From JBBQVS01 sp964250765 (GTDB taxonomy: Bacteria > Chloroflexota > Ktedonobacteria > Ktedonobacterales > Ktedonobacteraceae): a DNA stretch of 64,000 nucleotides. The translations under genes were made by a program, and so were the position numbers. The stretch is from NCBI GenBank assembly GCA_964250765.1, contig CAXUHF010000004.1, positions 1 to 64,000 on the forward strand, given 5' to 3'. The notes beneath the pieces are model-generated. The model had not been told where the DNA came from. It ran no database searches and was given only the letters and a program-made list of their open reading frames with translations. Shown here in pieces: positions 16,939 to 25,588 of this stretch. Position 1 is the first letter of the stretch, and every line of letters starts with the position of its first letter.

Positions 16939-18537
16939 TTAAAGAGGGATGTTTCCATGCTTCTTCGGTGGGTTTGTGTCACGCTTGTTTTTCAGCATCT
17001 CAAGTGCGTTGATAAGCTTGGTACGGGTCTGACTTGGCTCGATGATTTCGTCGATGTAGCCACGTCCTGCGGCGATGTACGGGTTGGCGAACTTCTCGGT
17101 ATATTCGGTGATTAATTCTTTCCGTCGCTGTTCTGGATTCTCGGCCTGTTCGATGTCATCTTTGAAGAGAATATTGACGGCACCCTCCGGTCCCATGACG
17201 GCGATTTCAGCCGTAGGCCATGCGTAGTTGATATCGCCACGAATATGCTTGCTACTCATAACATCGTATGCTCCACCATAGGCTTTACGAGTGATGACCG
17301 TGATTTTAGGTACGGTGGCCTCGCAGTAGGCATAGAGCAGTTTCGCACCATGACGAATGATACCGTTATGTTCCTGGCTGACTCCTGGCAAGAAACCAGG
17401 GACATCGACAAAGCTAATGATAGGAATATTAAAGCAATCGCAGAAGCGCACGAACCGTGCCGCTTTATCTGACGAGTTGATGTCTAAAACTCCTGCTAAC
17501 GCGCGTGGCTGTTGCGCAACAATGCCGACGGAACGCCCATTGAGACGCGCGAAACCGACAAGAATGTTTTTCGCAAAGTGTTCGTGTACCTCAAAAAAGT
17601 CGCCATCATCAACAATATGCTGAATAACACTTGTCATATCATACGGCTTGTTGGGATTGTCGGGAATAATGGTATCCAGTGCAGCCTCTGCACGTTTCGG
17701 CGTATCTGTTGGAACAATGTGTGGCGGGTCATCAACATTGTTTGAGGGCAGATAGGCCATGAGTTGGCGGATCATGCGAATACAATCCGCCTCGCTGGGA
17801 CAGGCGAAATGCGCGACACCACTCTTACTATTGTGAATCTGCGCTCCTCCCAACTCCTCAAAAGTAACGTCCTCATGCGTCACCGACTTCACAACATTTG
17901 GGCCTGTGACAAACATATGGCTTGTCTCCTCGACCATGAAGATAAAGTCGGTAATAGCGGGCGAATAGACCGCGCCACCCGCACATGGTCCCATAATCGC
18001 GGAAATTTGCGGTACAACGCCAGAGGCAAGGGTATTGCGTAGAAAAATATCGGCATAAGCACCAAGACTAACCACGCCATCCTGAATACGCGCCCCACCA
18101 GAGTCGTTGAGACCAATAATGGGAGCACCATTTTTCATCGCCATTTCCATCACTTTACAGATTTTCTCAGAATGTGCCTCGGAAAGTGAGCCACCAAAGA
18201 CGGTGAAGTCTTGCGAGAAAACATACACAGGGCGTCCATCAATTTGCCCGTAGCCCGTGACAACTCCATCACCAGGAATCTTCTGCGTGTCCAGGCCAAA
18301 GTCAGTTGAGCGATGCGTGACAAACATGTCTAGCTCGTTGAAGCTACCGGGATCGAGCAAAAGGTCGAGCCGCTCGCGTGCCGTCAGTTTGCCCTTTTTG
18401 TGTTGCTGCTCGATACGCCGCTCACCACCACCAAGCAATGCAGTGGCTTTTAGAGTATGCAATTCCGCGACTTTCTGTTGGGAAGCGGTGGTCGTATCTG
18501 AGGCGTTTTGTGAGCTACGTTGTTCACTCGTGGTCAT
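16939..18537 (-). CDS. Acyl-CoA (propionyl-/methylcrotonyl-type) carboxylase, carboxyltransferase beta subunit
   Basis: A 532-aa biotin-dependent carboxyltransferase that moves CO2 from carboxybiotin to an acyl-CoA. It has KGKLTARERLDLLLDPGSF near the N-terminus, DFTVFGGSLSEAHSEKICKVMEMA, oxyanion-hole GGARIQDGV and MGPCAGGAVYSPA in the N-lobe, and PGFLPGVSQEHNGIIRHGAKLLYAYCEATVPKITVI, RKAYGGAYDVMSSK and the C-terminal RGYIDEIIEPSQTR in the C-lobe. These match propionyl-CoA carboxylase beta (PccB, about 510-540 aa). The ATG at 18537 has GGAGAGA upstream; 32 further codons upstream are open but unlike the family. No biotin carboxylase or BCCP is adjacent. Confidence 0.92.
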   Translation of the reverse strand: MTTSEQRSSQNASDTTTASQQKVAELHTLKATALLGGGERRIEQQHKKGKLTARERLDLLLDPGSFNELDMFVTHRSTDFGLDTQKIPGDGVVTGYGQIDGRPVYVFSQDFTVFGGSLSEAHSEKICKVMEMAMKNGAPIIGLNDSGGARIQDGVVSLGAYADIFLRNTLASGVVPQISAIMGPCAGGAVYSPAITDFIFMVEETSHMFVTGPNVVKSVTHEDVTFEELGGAQIHNSKSGVAHFACPSEADCIRMIRQLMAYLPSNNVDDPPHIVPTDTPKRAEAALDTIIPDNPNKPYDMTSVIQHIVDDGDFFEVHEHFAKNILVGFARLNGRSVGIVAQQPRALAGVLDINSSDKAARFVRFCDCFNIPIISFVDVPGFLPGVSQEHNGIIRHGAKLLYAYCEATVPKITVITRKAYGGAYDVMSSKHIRGDINYAWPTAEIAVMGPEGAVNILFKDDIEQAENPEQRRKELITEYTEKFANPYIAAGRGYIDEIIEPSQTRTKLINALEMLKNKRDTNPPKKHGNIPL

Positions 18538-18611
18538 TTGAACTTCTCTCCATACGTTTTCGTATATAATAGCTGTGGACAAGGTAAACCTGCAAGCAGT
18601 ATAGCATAATA

Positions 18612-18667
18612 ATAAAAGGACTGTAGTGACCACATGGCGATGCCAGTGGCCGCTACAGTCCTTTTAT
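18612..18667. other. Hairpin upstream of the carboxylase gene
   Basis: Inverted repeat ATAAAAGGACTGTAG...CTACAGTCCTTTTAT, with T-rich ends on both strands, so it could terminate from either side. It lies just upstream of a TATACT box (minus strand, near 18600) that may belong to the carboxylase promoter. Confidence 0.5.
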
Positions 18668-18701
18668 ATATAGATAGAAGTCCTATTCGCTTGGAGACCC
18701 T

Positions 18702-18731
18702 TTGACAGAGACAAAGCAAGTTCGTTATACT
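18702..18731 (+). promoter_or_regulatory. Sigma-70-type promoter reading toward the mannosylglycerate genes
   Basis: TTGACA (18702-18707), 17-nt spacer, TTATAC, with TATACT one base later. The stretch 18732-19079 that follows has no gene or clear structure, so this would give mpgS a leader of about 340 nt, or serve an unrecognised small RNA. Confidence 0.5.
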
Positions 18732-19079
18732 TATAGTAACGCTTGTCGTAAGAATGCCAGAAACGACGTAGCTTAGCACGAAATAGCAGAGAAAACACTA
18801 TATGTGTAAAATTAACCTGTACAAAAAAGCTGCTAATATACGTATACTCACTGCATCTTAAATGTATTTACGCCGCCGTAAATATCACGCATTACCCCAA
18901 CATAATCCTATATGCTGTTTCAGTGGAATTTCCTCCTGTTCATTGTGCGAACAACGAGAAAAAATCTGGTGATTGTACAGCCTTGCTCTTTTCCAATTCA
19001 GCAGACTCGTCCCAAAAACACCATAGACACGTTATGACTTCTTGCTCACTCCACTCATTATTGTAAGGGGATTAACTCC

Positions 19080-20276
19080 GTGAACATTGATACAGTGCGC
19101 TTTTCTCACCTCTTAGAGGTGAACGAACTCAACGACTTGAACTACTTTTTGTCTCACACCGCGTTTGTCATTTCCCACAAAAGCGAAAGCCTTGAGACAT
19201 TGCTTGGCGTACTTTGGTACCTTCCTGTGAACAGCCCCATCATTATCGTTACAAATTGTTTAGAAGAGGAGAGACACACTATCGAGCTTGGCCTGAAAGA
19301 ACGGCTGGCACAACATAAACAAATGTACCTTGTGCATCAGAAAGATGCATTTGTTGCAACACTACTCAGAGATTGCGGTGTACCGCAGATATTGGGCGAT
19401 GATGGCAGAGTGGTCAATGGCAAAGGCGAAGGCATGTATATTGGGACGATGTATGCCGCGCAACTAGGCTATGCTGAATGGATAATCTATTATGACGCCG
19501 ATAACTTCGTGCCGAGCGCGTTGCTAGAATACACAATGGCGATGAGCAAACTGTTTATGGCGGCTCGTGCAGGACGCGATTATGCACAGGACACGGTAGT
19601 CCTAGATGAATGTCATCAACAGAAGCATCTCGTTCCTGATCTTCACAACATTCGCATTTGCTGGTCCTCTAAACCAGCCTTAGGAAACGCCAATCAGGAA
19701 GTCAGACTGCTTGGACGCTGCACGCGTGTTGTCTCGCCCCTGTTTACGACTTTGCTGGATGGCTGGTTTGGCATAGAGAATTATCCCGTCATCTCGTCGA
19801 ATGCTGGTGAGCAAGGCATGACGATGCAAACGGCAACAACAATCCGTTTTTCGTCTGGCTATTCTGTCGAAACCTTTCAATTCCTTGACTTGCTGTACCA
19901 TGCCTCACGTTGGCAAACCGAACCAAAGAGTGCAACGCTACAGCAGTATCAATCGAAGAGTCCACACTTTCACGACAAGAAAGATGATCCACACATCAAG
20001 AAAATGATCGCTGATAGTCTTGGTGCGTTCATCTTATTCGAGAAGTTTCTACCACGTACCGTCAAAAATCATCTGAAAGCGGTCATACGCGAACACAGAC
20101 TTGAGGTACGTAATCCGAACGTCTATCCCTCGGTTGCGGAGTTGCATCTTGAGCGATTTGTGCCATTCACAGACTACTACCACGTGTTTAGAGAAAAAGA
20201 GGTGTATACTGAACCTGTAGTTGCCATTAGCGGTTCAAATTTTACCGACGAGGAGGTTTCTTGCGGCTCATTGTAG
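19080..20276 (+). CDS. mpgS: Mannosyl-3-phosphoglycerate synthase (GT55)
   Basis: A 398-aa cytoplasmic glycosyltransferase. It joins mannose from GDP-mannose to 3-phosphoglycerate, the first step to the solute mannosylglycerate. Family marks are NGKGEGMYIGTMYA (about residues 113-126), the DxD metal site in YYDADNFVPSALLEY (about 138-152), ICWSSKPAL, and NAGEQGMTMQTATTIRFSSGYSVE followed by FLDLLY, a highly typical stretch of MpgS. Length matches the family (about 390-430). The start is GTG with AAGGGG 10 nt upstream. The 3' end overlaps the following phosphatase gene by 16 nt, so the two are translated together and the phosphatase very probably acts on the product. Confidence 0.85.
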   Translation: MNIDTVRFSHLLEVNELNDLNYFLSHTAFVISHKSESLETLLGVLWYLPVNSPIIIVTNCLEEERHTIELGLKERLAQHKQMYLVHQKDAFVATLLRDCGVPQILGDDGRVVNGKGEGMYIGTMYAAQLGYAEWIIYYDADNFVPSALLEYTMAMSKLFMAARAGRDYAQDTVVLDECHQQKHLVPDLHNIRICWSSKPALGNANQEVRLLGRCTRVVSPLFTTLLDGWFGIENYPVISSNAGEQGMTMQTATTIRFSSGYSVETFQFLDLLYHASRWQTEPKSATLQQYQSKSPHFHDKKDDPHIKKMIADSLGAFILFEKFLPRTVKNHLKAVIREHRLEVRNPNVYPSVAELHLERFVPFTDYYHVFREKEVYTEPVVAISGSNFTDEEVSCGSL

Positions 20277-20896
20277 TACGTCATGGTGAAACGCTATATA
20301 ACATACAGCATCGCATCACGGGTCAATCTGACGTTCCGCTCAGTGCACTGGGCGAGCGTCAGGCTGAACTGGTGGGAGCATACCTTGCACGTGAAAAAAT
20401 TGACCGAATTGTTTCTTCTGACCTGCAACGCGCACAAGCCACGGCACAAGCTATCGCACGCCCACACGACTTACCCGTTGATGACGATGCCGACCTACGC
20501 GAAATTGCCATGGGCGAATGGGAAGGTCATAACACAGAAGAGATTTCCACTCTTTTTGCCGACTCACAAGTCAAATGGCGTGCCGATGCTACACACTACA
20601 GCGTCCCTGGTGGTGGTGAAAATCTGATACAGGTTCATGCACGTATTACCCGTGCTGTGGAACGCTGGTATACGCAATATCCTGATGCAACCGTCGTCTG
20701 GACTACACATGGCGGCTTTATCGGCCTGCTCGTATGTCACATGTTAGGTTTGGATATCAGTCGTCGCTGGCAATTCCGCCACGACAACGCCTCCATCACT
20801 GAATTCTGGCTTCAACCCGAACGCATGATTATGGTACATCTCAACGAGACCGCGCATCTTGCAAGTGTGAGACATGTTGAGGGTGCCGAGGCATGA
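20261..20896 (+). CDS. Histidine phosphatase, likely mannosyl-3-phosphoglycerate phosphatase
   Basis: A 211-aa histidine-phosphatase superfamily member with catalytic RHGE at residues 7-10, the second Arg in SSDLQRAQATAQ, the proton-donor Glu in REIAMGEWEG and second His in TTHGGFIG. The start is a TTG at 20261 with a perfect AGGAGG 4 nt upstream, placed inside the last codons of mpgS. Canonical MpgP is a HAD-family enzyme, whereas the glucosyl-3-phosphoglycerate phosphatase of mycobacteria is of this fold and also accepts the mannosyl substrate. I infer that this protein dephosphorylates mannosyl-3-phosphoglycerate. A general phosphoglycerate-mutase-like or cobalamin phosphatase role cannot be ruled out. 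Confidence 0.8.
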   Translation: MRLIVVRHGETLYNIQHRITGQSDVPLSALGERQAELVGAYLAREKIDRIVSSDLQRAQATAQAIARPHDLPVDDDADLREIAMGEWEGHNTEEISTLFADSQVKWRADATHYSVPGGGENLIQVHARITRAVERWYTQYPDATVVWTTHGGFIGLLVCHMLGLDISRRWQFRHDNASITEFWLQPERMIMVHLNETAHLASVRHVEGAEA

Positions 20897-20935
20897 TATA
20901 TTCTCTACATATACAGTGTTTAATGGGATTAAACG

Positions 20936-21066
20936 AATTGTAGAGGTCTAATTCTATTACACCCTGTTGGCAATATACAATGTTGGAGGCAGTTGAAACG
21001 TTTATCTATGTTCTGCATGCATTGTGTTATGCTAATAGGGTGTAATAGAATTAGACCCCTACAATT
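20936..21066. repeat. Palindromic repeat, type A, copy 1
   Basis: Ends read AATTGTAGAGGTCTAATTC and its complement; the arms (about 35 bp) continue through CTATTACACCCTGTTGG. The loop contains ATGTTGGAGGCAGTTGAAAC, which is conserved in other copies. Lies between the phosphatase and the GMC gene; no ORF. Confidence 0.88.
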
Positions 21067-21092
21067 TCGTCACTGAAAGGGAATCACACATC

Positions 21093-23150
21093 ATGGCTGT
21101 CATCTCCTCTACATCCTCTGACACACAAACAGCGCGGAACCGCGTCGCTGGCTGGCTTTCACCCGACGAATTTACGATTATTGAAGCTGTGTGCGACACG
21201 CTACTCCCATCGCTTGAACCATCTGTGGACAGTAACGAAGCGGTTGCAGCCTATTATCGGCGGAACGCAGGCGATCTGCATGTGCCGATGCTGCTAGCGG
21301 AAACGTTGGCTCATGAGAACGCGGAGACACAGACAGAGTTTCGCCAACTCTTAGCATTGATGGCAAGCCCGCTTGGTGGTTTACTACTCATTGCAAACCC
21401 GAAACCGTTTATCAATCTCCAACCTCCACAACGCGAGAAGTATTTATTGGCAATGGCGAATAGTGCAACAGGACAGTTGCGACAGGGCTATCAAGCTCTC
21501 AAGCGCTTGGCAACATTTATTTTCTACTCTGTCCCCAGTCCACAAGGTACGAATCCTAATTGGGATGTGCTGGACTACGAGACACCAACGCCCCCACCTA
21601 CGACACCCAAGACAATGAAGCCGCTTACGATTACGCAGGATACGACGCTAGAGTGTGATGCGATAGTGATTGGCTCTGGTGCTGGCGGTGGCGTGGTCGC
21701 TGGCGAGTTAGCGATGGCAGGCAAGAGTGTTGTTGTGCTGGAAAAGGGCGGGTACAATAGCGAATCTGATTTCACCTATCAAGAGGCACAGGCCACACCA
21801 GAACTGTATCTTAAACGCGGCTTGCTCTCGACAAAAGACTTGAGCATGTTTATTCTTGCAGGCAGCACGCTTGGTGGTGGCACGATTGTCAACTGGAATA
21901 CCTCGTTTCGCACACCGGACGATGTATTGGAGGAATGGGCGCGTACATCTGGCTTGCCTGAATTTACAGGCCAAGCGTTGCAGGACAGTTTTGCGGCAGT
22001 CGAGCAGCGCATGCAGGTCAACATTGAGAATAGTCAGCACAATATCCAAAACCAGTTGCTATTCGATGGCAGTGTCGCGCTTGGTTATCATGCAGGTGTT
22101 ATACGACGTAACGCGGTTGGGTGTGAGCAACGTTGTGGAGCCTGTGGTTTTGGCTGTCGTTATGCATGCAAACAATCAACGATGAAGACGTACCTCCAAG
22201 ACGCCTATGACAATGGGGCAAGGATTGTTGTGCGCTGTAGCGTTGATAAGATACTCATCGAAGATGGTAAAGCAGTTGGTGTCGAGGCAACCGCGCTCGA
22301 TGTCGAAAGTGGCAAGACGTACAGGGTAACGGTTCGTGCAAAGGCCGTTGTGCTTGCGGCTGGCACCATTCATTCTCCTGCCGTCTTGTTGCGGTCAGAG
22401 ATCGAGAACAAGCACATTGGCAAACACCTGAAATTGCATCCGGTCTCGACGGTTTCGGGCATCTATCCACAAAAAGTCTATCCGTGGAAGGGTGTGATGC
22501 AATCAGCCTATAATGATGAGTTTTCGCATCTGCATGAGAATTACGGTTACAAGCTAGAGGCTGCACCTGCTCACCCCGGTTTGATCGGCTTAACAACGCC
22601 GTGGTATGGAGCGCGTGAGTACCGCGAGTCGATGCTGGACGCGCCAAATCTCGCTACAATTATTGTATTGACACGCGACAAGGGCGAGGGAACGGTGACA
22701 ACGGACCGCGACGGTGAGCCAGTGGTGGACTATGCGACCTCGGCCTATGACCGTCAGCATCTCCTGCATGGACTACGTACCTCAGCGCGTGTGCACTTCG
22801 CGGCTGGTGCTCAAGCGATAGTATCGCTGCAAAACAAAAAGAACCGTGTAAATCGTTTCGAGGATGGTACCGTGAGTATGCGCGACCTGAGCGATTTCGA
22901 TGCTCGCCTGGAACAGTATGGCATGGGACCCAACCGCATGATGATGTTTTCCGCACACCAGATGGGCACCTGCCGTATGGGTGCCGATCCAAAACAGGCT
23001 GTGACCAATGGCAATAACGAGGTTTATGGAGTCAAAAATCTCTTCGTCTGCGATGGTAGCGTGTTTCCTGCCGCAAGCGGAGTCAATCCGATGTTGTCGA
23101 TAATGGGGCTAGCACATCGCTCAGCGCAGTACATTAAGAGCGTGTTGTAG
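21093..23150 (+). CDS. GMC-family oxidoreductase (long-chain alcohol/cholesterol oxidase-like) with N-terminal helical domain
   Basis: A 685-aa FAD enzyme. Residues 1-165 are a helical domain like gluconate 2-dehydrogenase subunit 3 (LSPDEFTIIEAVCDTLLPS). The GMC domain follows: FAD-binding VIGSGAGGGVVAGELA (about 191-206), GSTLGGGTIVNWNTSFRTP, a Cys-rich GCEQRCGACGFGCRYACKQS (about 346-365), and the C-terminal active-site region HQMGTCRMG with VCDGSVFPAASGVNPMLSIMGLA. The fused layout with Cys cluster is that of fatty-alcohol oxidases (FAO) and related dehydrogenases. It oxidises an alcohol to aldehyde; the acceptor is unknown. AAAGGGA precedes the ATG. A type A palindrome lies just upstream and a type D palindrome just downstream. 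Confidence 0.85.
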   Translation: MAVISSTSSDTQTARNRVAGWLSPDEFTIIEAVCDTLLPSLEPSVDSNEAVAAYYRRNAGDLHVPMLLAETLAHENAETQTEFRQLLALMASPLGGLLLIANPKPFINLQPPQREKYLLAMANSATGQLRQGYQALKRLATFIFYSVPSPQGTNPNWDVLDYETPTPPPTTPKTMKPLTITQDTTLECDAIVIGSGAGGGVVAGELAMAGKSVVVLEKGGYNSESDFTYQEAQATPELYLKRGLLSTKDLSMFILAGSTLGGGTIVNWNTSFRTPDDVLEEWARTSGLPEFTGQALQDSFAAVEQRMQVNIENSQHNIQNQLLFDGSVALGYHAGVIRRNAVGCEQRCGACGFGCRYACKQSTMKTYLQDAYDNGARIVVRCSVDKILIEDGKAVGVEATALDVESGKTYRVTVRAKAVVLAAGTIHSPAVLLRSEIENKHIGKHLKLHPVSTVSGIYPQKVYPWKGVMQSAYNDEFSHLHENYGYKLEAAPAHPGLIGLTTPWYGAREYRESMLDAPNLATIIVLTRDKGEGTVTTDRDGEPVVDYATSAYDRQHLLHGLRTSARVHFAAGAQAIVSLQNKKNRVNRFEDGTVSMRDLSDFDARLEQYGMGPNRMMMFSAHQMGTCRMGADPKQAVTNGNNEVYGVKNLFVCDGSVFPAASGVNPMLSIMGLAHRSAQYIKSVL

Positions 23151-23172
23151 TGATAATGCTTCGGGAGCATTT

Positions 23173-23391
23173 GTGATTAAAACCAGGGCACCCCACCCGC
23201 AAGGGGAACGCCCCTCCCATACAACTAGACAGCGGTTTTGGGGGGGCCGTACCCCTGGGGGTGGCCAGGGTTTTTAAGGTATNNNNNNNNNNCCGCCCCC
23301 CCCCCCCCCCGGGTCACCCCCCGCACCAAAAACCACTTCTGGGGTTTGGGGGGGGCGCCCCCCGGGGGGGGTGCCCTGGTTTTAATAGGAA
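23173..23391. repeat. Palindromic repeat, type D, with 10-N gap
   Basis: Left end ATTAAAACCAGGGCACC pairs with right end GGTGCCCTGGTTTTAAT. The inside has CCCGCAAGGGGAACGCCCCTCCCAT, shared with the copy at 48311, then G and C runs around Ns at 23283-23292 that look like poor base calls in a hairpin. Confidence 0.75.
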
Positions 23392-23399
23392 TTCTCGGA

Positions 23400-24956
23400 T
23401 TATTTCGTCAGCCCGTATATCTTCTCAAATTTAGTGACAAGATAGTTCGTGAAGTAGTCGGGGTTGAGCGATTCGCCTGTGACGCGTTGCATAAGTTCGT
23501 CAGGTCGATAGATCGCGCCGACGTTGTACATATGCTCACGCAACCAGTTAAGAATAGGCGCGGTATTGCCCTGTGTAAGCAACTCATCAAAGTTGGGTAG
23601 GGCTTTATGCAGCGTGTTGAATATCTGCGCTGCATTCAAGTTGCCGAGTGAGTACGTGGGGAAGTAGCCAAAGCCACTGCTCCAGTGGACATCTTGCAGA
23701 ATACCATCGGCATCGGTTGGTGGGGTGATACCAAGATACTCCTGATATTTTTCGTTCCACATGCGTGGCAATGACTCTACAGCAACGCTGCCGTTAATCA
23801 TTTCCTTCTCTAACTCGAAACGGATGATGATGTGCAGATTGTATGTCACCTCATCAGCCTCGACGCGAATCAAGCTCGGCTCGACATGATTGAGGGCACG
23901 AGCAAATGTTGCCGCATCAACATTGGCGAACTGCTCTGGGAAGACCTTTTGCACCAGCGCGAATTGTCCTTGCCAGTAGGGAACTGAACGACCAATCGCG
24001 TTTTCCCACAGGCGTGATTGTGACTCGTGAATACCAAGCGAGGTGCCACCCGCGACCGGAGTATTGACAAGTGTTGGTGCACTACCTTGCTCATACAGAG
24101 CATGACCACCTTCGTGAATAGCCGCCATCAGCGATTGTTGCAACAACTTCTCGTTGGTACGAATAGTGACACGCACATCGAAGGGACTGCCAAGACTGGT
24201 CGTGAAGGGGTGCGGTGATTGCGCGATGGCTCCATTGGCGAACTCGTAGCCCATACCCTTGAGAATTGCCACGCTCAACTCGACCTGCTTATCCGAGGCA
24301 AAATGGCCTTCGATAGAAGACGTATCAATCTTATTTCCACTTGCCTCAATGCGACGTAGTAACGCTGTACTCATGGCTCGCACAGGTGTAAAAATCGTGT
24401 TGAGTCGGCTTGATGTCATGCCAGGTTCGTAATCGTCAAGCAAGGCATCATAGCGTGCTTCGACATAGCCCATAAGGTCAGCCATCTCACGCTGTAACTT
24501 GATGGTATGCGCGAGAAACGGCGCGAACGTGGCGAAATCGTTGTTCGTTCGTGCCCGGTGCCATGCATCGTAGCTCACCGCTTCATGTTGAGCCATCTCC
24601 TGGACCAGCGAACGTGGAAGCTTTGTGCTGCGTGTATGACCACGTAGAGCCTGCCATATCAGTCCGCGATCAGCATCGGTAAATGGTGCGCTCTGCACAG
24701 GTGCTTCGAGTTCCGCAAGCAATTTGCCTAGTTTGTGGCTACTCCATTTGTCGTGCAAGACGCCTTGCAGGACTGCCATCTGCGTGCCGCGTACTTCGGC
24801 TGCTCCACTCGGCATCTGCGTGTTCTGGTCCCATCCCGCTAGAGCACCAAGCTCGGTTAAGGCACTGATATCACGCATATAGTCCAGCAGTTCGCTAACA
24901 CGTGTATCACTACGTGTAAAATCGGGTGTTGCTATATTTTGTGTGACTGAAGACAT
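23400..24956 (-). CDS. M32 family carboxypeptidase (Taq type)
   Basis: A 518-aa zinc metallocarboxypeptidase that removes C-terminal residues from peptides in the cytoplasm. Zinc ligands are in HEGGHALYEQG (HExxH, about residue 272), with the third ligand in the GIHESQSRLWENAIGRS stretch (HES-Q motif of M32). The N-terminal WDQNTQMPSGAAEVRGTQMAVL, the region GMTSSRLNTIF and C-terminal YSLGNLNAAQIF are all usual for M32; length fits (about 500). Stands alone between two palindromic repeats. There is no clear strong ribosome site before the ATG at 24956 apart from GAGAGGGAA. Confidence 0.92.
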   Translation of the reverse strand: MSSVTQNIATPDFTRSDTRVSELLDYMRDISALTELGALAGWDQNTQMPSGAAEVRGTQMAVLQGVLHDKWSSHKLGKLLAELEAPVQSAPFTDADRGLIWQALRGHTRSTKLPRSLVQEMAQHEAVSYDAWHRARTNNDFATFAPFLAHTIKLQREMADLMGYVEARYDALLDDYEPGMTSSRLNTIFTPVRAMSTALLRRIEASGNKIDTSSIEGHFASDKQVELSVAILKGMGYEFANGAIAQSPHPFTTSLGSPFDVRVTIRTNEKLLQQSLMAAIHEGGHALYEQGSAPTLVNTPVAGGTSLGIHESQSRLWENAIGRSVPYWQGQFALVQKVFPEQFANVDAATFARALNHVEPSLIRVEADEVTYNLHIIIRFELEKEMINGSVAVESLPRMWNEKYQEYLGITPPTDADGILQDVHWSSGFGYFPTYSLGNLNAAQIFNTLHKALPNFDELLTQGNTAPILNWLREHMYNVGAIYRPDELMQRVTGESLNPDYFTNYLVTKFEKIYGLTK

Positions 24957-25039
24957 GAATGTGTATTCCCTCTCTATCTAGTTGTATAGTAGACCTAACT
25001 ATGGCTGTTCAAAGACGAAATTTTAGAATACCTACAAAA

Positions 25040-25165
25040 TGTAGGGGTCTAATTCATTACACCCTGTTGGCGATTGACCAGCCAAGAGAAACCGTGAATG
25101 CCAGCATTCCCACATCCTACAGCATTGTACATCGCCAACAGGGTGTAATGAATTAGACCCCTACA
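25040..25165. repeat. Palindromic repeat, type A, copy 2
   Basis: Arms begin TGTAGGGGTCTAATTCATTAC; the right arm is the exact complement including the CATTAC variant (copy 1 has CTATTAC), so the change is mirrored in both arms. Arms continue through ACACCCTGTTGGCGAT. The following 25166-25409 shows no gene or clear structure apart from a short AT-rich dyad around 25340. Confidence 0.88.
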
Positions 25166-25409
25166 GATTCTCGTATTCGACTGTCAGAATGTATGAAGGG
25201 GCTAGTGGCGCGGATTTGGCCTATCCGCTTTGATATTGTACTAGGAATTATAGCATAATAATGAGCGGCATTTTATTTTGCTGCTTCCTGTAGAAAAGAA
25301 CAGGCGCGAAGACTGGCTAAAATGACAATACATAGCATCTATTTCTATGCTATGCTTGAACGGAAAAAACGTCTGTACGCTACGAATTTATACGATAACG
25401 ATAACGCCC

Positions 25410-25532
25410 GTAGGGGTCTAATTCTATTACACCCTGTGGGCATACACAAATGTTGAAGGATATAAACCAGCGTTTCAACATCTTGCCCACATTTGTGTAT
25501 GCCCACAGGGTGTAATAGAATTAGACCCCTAC
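25410..25532. repeat. Palindromic repeat, type A, copy 3
   Basis: Near-perfect arms of almost 50 bp beginning GTAGGGGTCTAATTCTATTAC and running through CCCTGTGGGCATACACAAATGTTGAA; the GTGGGCATAC variant is mirrored in the right arm. Lies 57 bp upstream of the ABC exporter start, so it is likely in or near its promoter region. Confidence 0.9.
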
Positions 25533-25588
25533 AATTACCACGTATGCCGACATATAATTGTTAAAAACACGAATATAAGAGAAAGAGC

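Noticed and set aside
18732..19079. A gene or riboswitch in the leader before mpgS
   Set aside because: No ORF with a ribosome site and no recognisable riboswitch core was seen.
23238..23600. Plus-strand frame across the gap at 23283
   Set aside because: Low-quality repeat sequence plus the antisense of the M32 carboxypeptidase.
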